A stretch of 64,000 nucleotides of DNA from Bos javanicus (lineage: Eukaryota; Chordata; Mammalia; Artiodactyla; Bovidae), in the NCBI RefSeq assembly GCF_032452875.1, contig NW_026893681.1, positions 310,001 through 374,000 on the forward strand, given 5' to 3'. Below the pieces are notes generated by a model, which had not been told where the DNA came from, made no database searches, and was given only the letters and a program-made list of their open reading frames with translations. The position numbers were made by a program, and so were the translations under genes. Below, in pieces: positions 56,027 through 64,000 of this stretch (its first letter is position 1; each line of letters begins with the position of its first letter).

Positions 56027-57926
56027 ACGTTGCTTATCATGCACTGATCAGGTGGCTATCATGCACTGATCACGTGGCTGATCATGCACTGCTCACATGG
56101 CTGATCGTACACTGATCACGTGGCTGATCATGCACTAATCACGTTCCTTATCCTGCAATGATCAGGTTGCTATCATGCACTGATCACATGGCTGATCATA
56201 CACTGATCAGGTGACTGCGCATGCACTGATCACATGACTGATCATGCACTGATCATGTGGCTGATCATGCACTGATAAGCTGGCTATCATACACTGATCA
56301 GGTGACTGATCATGCACTCTTCACGTGCCTGATCATGCACTGATCACGTGGCTGATCATGCACTGAATACGAAGCTGATCATACACTGATCACGTGACTG
56401 TGCATGCACTGATAACTTGGCTGCTCATGCACTAATCACATTGCCGATCATGCACTGATCACGTGACTGATCATGCACTGATCTGGTGCCTATCAGGCAT
56501 TGATCCCGTGGTTGATCATACACTGATCACATGACTGATCATGCACTGATCACCTGGCTATCATGCAATGATCACGTAGCTGATCATGCACTGATCAAGT
56601 GATTGAACATGCACTGAAGACGTGACTGATCCTGCACTAATCACATGGCTATCATGCACTGATCATGTGACTGCGCATCCACTGATCTCGAGGATGATCG
56701 TACACTGATCACGTGGCTGATCAGGAACTGATCACATGACTGACCATACAGTGATCACGTGTCAGAATATTGCTGATCATGTTATTGATCATGTGCTGAT
56801 CAGGTGTGTATCATGCACTGATCACCTGACTGCGCATGCACTGACCATGTAACTGTAGGCAATTATCACATGGCTATCATGCAGTGATCACGTGGATGAT
56901 CATGCACTGACCATGCACTGATCACGTAGCTATCATGCATTGATCACTTGGCTGTCATGCACTGATCACGTGGCTGATCATACACTGATCACGTGACTGC
57001 ACATGCACTGATGACATGGCTGATCATACAGTGATCACGTGGCTGATCACGCACTGATCATGTGGTTGATCATGCACTAATCACGTTGCTGATCATGCAC
57101 TGATCAGGTGGCTATCATGCACTGCTTACGAGGCTGATCATGCACTGATCACATGGCAATCATGCACTGATCACGTGTCTTATCATACACTGATCATTGA
57201 CTGATCATGCACTGATCACGTGCCTGATCATTCACTGATCACCTGGCTGATCATGCACTGATCACGAAGCTGATCATACACCGATCACGTGACTGCATGC
57301 ACTGATCATTTCGATGATCATGCATTGATCAAGGGGCTGATCATGCACTGACCACGTGGCTGATCCTACAATGATCACGTGACTGATCATGCACTGATCA
57401 CGAGGCTGACCATGCACTGATCACGAAGCTGATCATACACTGATCACGTGACTGTGCATGCACTGATAACATGGGTGATCATGCACTGATCACGTGTTTG
57501 ATCATGCACTGATCACGTGGCTGATCATACACTGTTCATGTGCCTGATCATGCACTAAATATGTTGCGGATCATGCACTGATCACATAGCTGATCATACA
57601 CTGATCACCTGGCTGATCATACTCTGATCACCTGGCTGATCAGACACTGATCACGTGGCTGATCATACTCTGAACACGAAGCTGATCATACACTGATCAC
57701 GTGACTGCATGCACTGATCAATTGACTGCCCATGCACTGATCACGTGGATGATCATACGCTGATCATGTGACTGATCATGCACTAAAAAAATGGCTGATC
57801 AAGCCCTGATCACATGACTGATCATGCACTGTTCACGAAGCTGATCATACAATGATCACGTGACTGTGCATGCACTGATCACTTGGCTGATCATGCACAG
57901 ATCACATGGCTATCATGCACTGATCC

Positions 57927-58333
57927 CTTGATTGTGCATGCAATAATCACGTGGATGATCATGCATTTATCACGTGGCTGATCATGCACTAATCACAAGG
58001 GTGATCATGAACTGATCACGTGACTTAGCATGCTGTGATCTCGTGTCTGAATGGTGCTGATCATGTGACTAATCAAGAACTGATCACGTGGCTATCATGC
58101 ACTGATCACGTGGCTGATCATACACTGATCACGTGGCTATCATGCACTGATCACTTGATTGTGCATGCAATAATCACGTGGATGATCATGCATGTATCAC
58201 CTGGCTGATCATGCACTAATCACAAGGGTGATCATGAACTGATCACGTGACTTAGCATGCTGTGATCTCGGGTCTGAGTGGTGCTAATCATGTGACTAAT
58301 CAAGAACTGATCACGTGGCTCTCATGCACTGAT
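57927..58333 (+). repeat. 227-bp tandem duplication before island 14
   Basis: Same structure, with the GATCCCTTGATTG variant in copy 1 shared with the copy at 42,933. Confidence 0.9.
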
Positions 58334-58334
58334 G

Positions 58335-58582
58335 ATGTGCCTCAGGAGGCAATAACCAAAGAGCTGAGCAGGCACGAATCACGCAATCAGCAGGCAATAA
58401 TCATGGACCTCAGCTGTGATGAATCATGCTGCTCAGCTGGCAATCATCAAGCAGCTGAATAGGCAGGAATCAGACGGCTCAGCTGGCCATTGTCAAGCAG
58501 ATGAGCAGGCAGGAATCACGCAGCTCAGCTGGCAATTGTCAAGCAGCGGAGCAGACAGGAAAAACGGAGCTCAGTAGGCCCT
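58335..58582 (+). repeat. Island 14
   Basis: Standard island followed by the B-type GATAAAGAAC. Confidence 0.9.
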
Positions 58583-60763
58583 GATCACGTGACTGAGCAC
58601 ACACTGATCACGTGACTGATAAAGAACTGATCACGAGGCTATAATGCACTGATCACCTGACTGCGCATGCACTGATCATGTGGATGATCATACACTGATC
58701 ACGTGGCTGATCACGCAATGATCACGTGACTGATCATGCACTGATCACGTGGCTATCATGCACTGCTCACATGACTGAGCATGCACTGATCACGTGGCTG
58801 ATCATGCACTGATCACGTGGCTAACATGCACTAATCACATGGCTGATCATGCACTGATCACGGGACTGTGCATGCACTGATCACGTGGCTGATCATGCAC
58901 TGATCACGTGGCTGATCATGCAATGATAACCTGGCTATCATACACTGATCACGTGACTGATCATGCACTCTTCACTGGCCTGATCATGCACTGATCCCGT
59001 GGCTGATCATGCAATGATCAGGAAGCTGATCATACACTGATCACGTGACTCTGCCTGCTGTGTGGCTGATCATGCACTGATCACGTGGCTGATCATACAC
59101 TGATCACGTCGATGATCATGCACTGATCACGGTGCGGATCATGAACTGATCACGTGGCTGATCAAACACTGATCACGTGGCTGTTCATGCACTGATCACG
59201 TGGCTGATCATACACTTATCAATTTAATGATAATGCACTGATCACGTGCCTGATTATGCACTGATCACAAAGCTGACCATACACTGATCACCTGGCTGAT
59301 CATACACTGATCACGTGGCTGATCATGCACTGATCACGTGTTTGATCATCCACTGATTTGAAGCTGATCACAGACTGATCACGTGATTCATGCACTGATC
59401 ACGGGGCTGATCATGCACATATCAAGTGGCTGATCAAGCACTGATCACGTGACTGATCATTCACTGATCACGTGACTGATCATGCACTGATCACTTGGCT
59501 GATCATGCACTAATCACGTAGCTGATCATATACTGATCACGTGACTGTGCATGCACTGATAACTTGGCTGATCATGCTCTGATCACGAGGCTGATCATGC
59601 ACTGATCACATGGCTGATCATACACTGATCACGTGCCTGATCATGCACTAATCACGTTGCGGAACATGCACTATTCACGTGGCTGATCATACACTGATCA
59701 CGTGGCTGACCATACTCTGATCACGTGGCTGATCATACACTGATCACGTGGCTGATCATGCACTGATCACGTGTCTATCATGCACTAATCACGTGAATGC
59801 GCATGAACTGATCACTTACCTGTTTATGCAGTGATTCCGTGGCTATCATGCACTGATCACATGACTGATTAAGCACTGATCGCGTAGCTATAATGCACTG
59901 ATCACATGACTGCGCATGCCATGATCATGTGACTGATCATGCACTGATCACGTGGCTATCATGCACTGATAACGTGGCTGATCATGCAGTGATCATGTGA
60001 CTGATTATGCACTGATCGCGAAGCTATCATGCACTGATCACATGACAGCTCATGCCATGATCGCGTGACTGATCATGCACTGATCACGTGGCTATCATGC
60101 ACTGATCATGTGGCTAATCATACATTGATCACCTAAATAATCATGCACTCATCCCGGGGCGGTCTTGCACTGATCACGTGGCTGATCAGGCACTGATAAC
60201 TTAGCTATCATGCACTGATCACATGACTGTGCAAGAACTGTTCACGTGGATATCATACACTGGACACGTGACAGATCATGCACTGATCACGTGACTGATC
60301 ATGCACTGATCTGGTGGCTATCATGCATTGATCACGTGATTGGTCATACACAGATCACGTGACTGATCATGCACTGATCACGCGACTGCACATGCACTGA
60401 TCATGTAAATGTAGGCAATGATCACATGGCTATCATGCACTGATCACGTGGCTGATCATGCACTGATCACGAGACTGAGCATGCACTGATCACGTAGCTA
60501 TCATGCATTGATCAATTGGCTATCATGCACTGATCACGTGGCTGATCATACACTGATCACGTGGCTGATCATGCACTAATCACGTTGCTTATCATGCACT
60601 GATCAGGTGGCTATCATGCACTGATCACGTGGCTGATCATGCACTGCTCACATGGCTGATCGTACACTGATCACGTGGCTGATCATGCACTAATCACGTT
60701 CCTTATCCTGCAATGATCAGGTTGCTATCATGCACTGATCACATGGCTGATCATACACTGATC

Positions 60764-60945
60764 AGGTGACTGCGCATGCACTGATCACATGACTGATCAT
60801 GCACTGATCACGTGGCTGATCATGCACTGATAAGCTGGCTATCATACACTGATCAGGTGACTGCGCATGCACTGATCACATGACTGATCATGCACTGATC
60901 ATGTGGCAGATCATGCACTGATAAGCTGGCTATCATACACTGATC
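60764..60945 (+). repeat. 91-bp tandem duplication in unit 14
   Basis: AGGTGACTGCGCATGCAC at 60,764 recurs at 60,855, about four monomers later. The copies differ by ATCACGTGGCTG against ATCATGTGGCAG. No other unit has this. Confidence 0.87.
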
Positions 60946-62595
60946 AGGTGACTGATCATGCACTCTTCACGTGCCTGATCATGCACTGATCACGTGGCTG
61001 ATCATGCACTGAATACGAAGCTGATCATACACTGATCACGTGACTGTGCATGCACTGATAACTTGGCTGGTCATGTACTAATCCCGTGGCTGATCATGCA
61101 CTAATCACATTGCCGATCATGCACTGATCACGTGACTGATCATGCACTGATCTGGTGCCTATCAGGCATTGATCCCGTGGTTGATCATACACTGATCACA
61201 TGACTGATCATGCACTGATCACCTGGCTATCATGCACTGATCACGTAGCTGATCATGCACTGATCAAGTGATTGAACATGCACTGAAGACGTGACTGATC
61301 CTGCACTAATCACATGGCTATCATGCACTGATCATGTGACTGCGCATCCACTGATCTCGAGGATGATCGTACACTGATCACGTGGCTGATCAGGAACTGA
61401 TTACATGACTGACCATACAGTGATCACGTGTCTGAATATTGCTGATCATGTTATTGATCATGTGCTGATCAGGTGTGTATCATGCACTGATCACCTGACT
61501 GCACATGCACTGACCATGTAACTGTAGGCAATTATCACATGGCTATCATGCAGTGATCACGTGGATGATCATGCACTGACCATGCACTGATCACGTAGCT
61601 ATCATGCATTGATCACTTGGCTGTCATGCACTGATCACGTGGCTGATCATACACTGATCACGTGACTGCACATGCACTGATGACATGGCTGATCATACAG
61701 TGATCACGTGGCTGATCACGCACTGATCATGTGGTTGATCATGCACTAATCACGTTGCTGATCATGCACTGATCAGGTGGCTATCATGCACCGCTTACGA
61801 GGCTGATCATGCACTGATCACATGGCAATCATGCACTGATCACGTGTCTTATCATACACTGATCATTGACTGATCATGCACTGATCACGTGCCTGATCAT
61901 TCACTGATCACCTGGCTGATCTTGCACTGATCACGAAGCTGATCATACACTGATCACGTGACTGCATGCACTGATCATTTCGATGATCATGCATTGATCA
62001 AGGGGCTGATCATGCACTGACCACGTGGCTGATCCTACAATGATCACGTGACTGATCATGCACTGATCACGAGGCTGACCATGCACTGATCACGAGGCTG
62101 ATCATACACTGATCACGTGACTGTGCATGCACTGATAACATGGGTGATCATGCACTGATCACGTGTTTGATCATGCACTGATCACGTGGCTGATCATACA
62201 CTGTTCATGTGCCTGATCATGCACTAAATATGTTGCGGATCATGCACTGATCACATAGTTGATCATACACTGATCACCTGGCTGATCATACTCTGATCAC
62301 CTGGCTGATCAGACACTGATCACGTGGCTGATCATACTCTGAACACGAAGCTGATCATACACTGATCACGTGACTGCATGCACTGATCAATTGACTGCCC
62401 ATGCACTGATCACGTGGATGATCATGCGCTGATCATGTGACTGATCATGCACTAAAAAAATGGCTGATCAAGCCCTGATCACATGACTGATCATGCACTG
62501 TTCACGAAGCTGATCATACAATGATCACGTGATTGTGCATGCACTGATCACTTGGCTGATCATGCACAGATCACATGGCTATCATGCACTGATCA

Positions 62596-63002
62596 CTTGA
62601 TTGTGCATGCAATAATCACGTGGATGATCATGCATTTATCACGTGGCTGATCATGCACTAATCACAAGGGTGATCATGAACTGATCACGTGACTTAGCAT
62701 GCTGTGATCTCGTGTCTGAATGGTGCTGATCATGTGACTAATCAAGAACTGATCACGTGGCTATCATGCACTGATCACGTGGCTGATCATACACTGATCA
62801 CGTGGCTATCATGCACTGATCACTTGATTGTGCATGCAATAATCACGTGGATGATCATGCATGTATCACCTGGCTGATCATGCACTAATCACAAGGGTGA
62901 TCATGAACTGATCACGTGACTTAGCATGCTGTGATCTCGGGTCTGAATGGTGCTAATCATGTGACTAATCAAGAACTGATCACGTGGCTCTCATGCACTG
63001 AT
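62596..63002 (+). repeat. 227-bp tandem duplication before island 15
   Basis: Same structure; copy 2 carries GGGTCTGAATGG, a mixture of the two copy types. Confidence 0.9.
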
Positions 63003-63003
63003 G

Positions 63004-63251
63004 ATGTGCCTCAGGAGGGAATAACCAAAGAGCTGAGCAGGCACGAATCACGCAATCAGCAGGCAATAATCATGGACCTCAGCTGTGATGAATCATGCTG
63101 CTCAGCTGGCAATCATCAAGCAGCTGAATAGGCAGGAATCAGACGGCTCAGCTGGCCATTGTCAAGCAGATGAGCAGGCAGGAATCACGCAGCTCAGCTG
63201 GCAATTGTCAAGCAGCGGAGCAGACAGGAAAAACGGAGCTCAGTAGGCCCT
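63004..63251 (+). repeat. Island 15
   Basis: Standard island with C to G at about 63,019 (GGAGGGAATAACC). The upstream segment is a mixture: GGGTCTGAATGG combines the GGGTCTG and TGAATGG versions that are otherwise kept apart. Confidence 0.9.
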
Positions 63252-64000
63252 GATCACGTGACTGAGCACACACTGATCACGTGACTGATAAAGAACTGAT
63301 CACGAGGCTATAATGCACTGATCACCTGACTGCGCATGCACTGATCACGTGGATGATCATACACTGATCACGTGGCTGATCACGCAATGATCACGTGACT
63401 GATCATGCACTGATCACGTGGCTATCATGCACTGCTCACATGACTGAGCATGCACTGATCACGTAGCTATCATGCATTGATCACTTGGCTATCATGCACT
63501 AATCACGTGGCTGATCATGCACTGATCACGGGACTGTGCATGCACTGATCACGTGGCTGATCATGCACTGATCACGTAACTGATCAAACACTGATCACGT
63601 GGCTGTTCATGCACTGATCACGTGGCTGATCATACACTTATCAATTTACTGATAACGCACTGATCACGTGCCTGATTATGCACTGATCACGAAGCTGACC
63701 ATACACTGATCACCTGGCTGATCATACACTGATCACGTGGCTGATCATGCACTGATCACGTGTCTGATCATCCACTGATTTGAAGCTGATCACAGACTGA
63801 TCACGTGATTCATGCACTGATCAAGGGGCTGATCATGCACATATCAAGTGGCTGATCAAGCACTGATCACGTGACTGATCATTCACTGATCACGTGACTG
63901 ATCATGCACTGATCACGTGGCTGATCATGCACTAATCACGTAGCTGATCATATACTGATCACGTGACTGTGCATGCACTGATAACTTGGCTGATCATGCA
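63004..64000 (+). repeat. Partial HOR unit 15 (B, 5' part, internally deleted)
   Basis: Begins at the last island. The landmark ATCAAACACTGATCACGTGG lies at 63,583, only 579 bp after the island start, against 826 bp in unit 14, so about 247 bp are missing, including the GATAACCTGG and CTGCCTGCTGTG landmarks. The joint is near 63,575-63,583 (CACGTAACTGATCAAAC). The unit runs off the window. Confidence 0.88.

Larger units (their letters stand above)
52561..58334 (+). repeat. HOR unit 13 (B, expanded, 5774 bp)
   Basis: Longest unit between ordinary islands. Two internal tandem duplications explain it: one displaced by 269 bp (about 53,172 and 53,441) and one by 928 bp (about 54,171 and 55,099). 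The sum 4577+269+928 gives 5774; a regained 23-bp monomer near 56,215 and a lost one near 56,425 cancel. The first copy of the 269-bp repeat has A-type bases and the second has B-type bases. Confidence 0.9.
58335..63003 (+). repeat. HOR unit 14 (B, 4669 bp)
   Basis: B-type unit. Relative to unit 12 it regains one 23-bp monomer, has an extra 91-bp duplication near 60,764-60,945, and has a rearranged stretch near 58,790-58,860 that is 22 bp shorter. The sum 4577+23+91-22 gives 4669. It carries CGTGGCTGATCATGC near 59,747 where other units have CGCGG or CGGGG. Confidence 0.9.
1..64000 (+). repeat. 23-bp satellite DNA array, window-wide
   Basis: The entire window consists of tandem, same-orientation variants of a 23-bp monomer. 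Each monomer is an 11-bp half, CTGATCATGCA, followed by a 12-bp half, CTGATCACGTGG or CTGATCACGTGA; the halves share the core CTGATCA and so look like an old dimer. Common variants are TATCATGCA, TCATACA, GTGCATGCA, CACATG and CATGTG. Monomers differ widely inside one long unit, but matching positions in successive long units are nearly identical, which defines a higher-order repeat. Both ends of the window lie inside the array. Known background, from memory: bovine satellite 1.706 is described as built from a 23-bp prototype with 11- and 12-bp parts. A bovid assignment is therefore likely but unproven; another mammal with a 23-bp satellite is the alternative. Confidence 0.97.
48232..64000 (+). 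repeat. Subfamily B portion of the array
   Basis: From just after island 12 to the window end, units carry a linked set of changes absent from 1-48,231: GATAAAGAAC, CGTCGATGATC, GATCAAACACTG, TCAATTTAATGATAATG, CCTGATTATGC, GAAGCTGACCATACAC, GATCACAGACTG and TGTTTATGCAGTG. The start is sharp at the island. The exception is a stretch with A-type bases near 53,330-53,400 in unit 13. Confidence 0.88.

Noticed and set aside
1..64000. CRISPR-like array, because of short repeats separated by short variable stretches
   Set aside because: The 'spacers' are themselves variants of the repeat, the whole block recurs every ~4.4 kb, and there is no leader or cas gene.
1..64000. CENP-B box in the array
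   Set aside because: I looked for TTCG followed at the right spacing by CGGG, and the reverse. The TTCGATGATC and CCCG sites seen do not match. Reading by eye is not exhaustive.
1..64000. Bacterial or phage origin suggested by many GATC sites
   Set aside because: GATC is simply part of the monomer; there are no coding regions, which is incompatible with 64 kb of bacterial or phage DNA.
1..64000. tRNA, rRNA or other structured RNA gene
   Set aside because: No cloverleaf, box motifs or rRNA-like stretches were seen; all sequence is accounted for by satellite monomers and islands.

Overview
The whole 64 kb window is one uninterrupted satellite DNA array. I find no protein-coding gene, RNA gene, transposable element, CRISPR array or inverted segment in it. 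The basic monomer is about 23 bp. It is built from two related halves, an 11-bp half (CTGATCATGCA) and a 12-bp half (CTGATCACGTGG or ...GTGA), and all copies run head to tail in one orientation. Hundreds of diverged monomers are arranged into higher-order repeat (HOR) units of about 3.9 to 5.8 kb. Each unit carries one ~248-bp 'island' rich in CAGCTG and GGCAGGAATCA motifs, and fifteen islands mark the register. The sequence points to a eukaryote, probably a mammal. From memory, a 23-bp prototype made of 11- and 12-bp halves in a patchwork long repeat is the published description of the bovine 1.706 (satellite III) family and its relatives, so a cow or other bovid pericentromere is my best guess. 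No database was searched.

Layout. Positions 1-40,421 hold a partial unit, eight full units and most of a ninth, all of subfamily A. Island-to-island lengths here are 4418, 3938, 4873, 4418, 3914, 3915, 4418 and 4418 bp. Positions 40,422 to about 42,352 are a divergent block of the same 23-bp family with different local repeats and its own diverged island. A-type sequence resumes at about 42,353 and runs to about 48.2 kb, including a 4643-bp unit. From about 48.2 kb to the end, units of 4577, 5774 and 4669 bp plus a partial one belong to a second subfamily (B) with its own diagnostic substitutions.

Nearly every length difference can be traced to a specific event: a 708-bp deletion, a 227-bp tandem duplication, a 22-bp deletion, a 454-bp duplication that makes a long/short hybrid, 269-, 928- and 91-bp duplications in B, and single-monomer gains and losses. 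Adding these events reproduces the measured unit lengths to the base in almost all cases. This is the pattern expected of repeated unequal exchange with local gene conversion. A short GTG-initiated reading frame of 66 codons recurs across eight islands; I treat it as a by-product of repetition and not a gene. There are no genes to act together. Any function would be structural (heterochromatin or pericentromere) or through dense short palindromes such as CACGTG and TGATCA, and that is inference.
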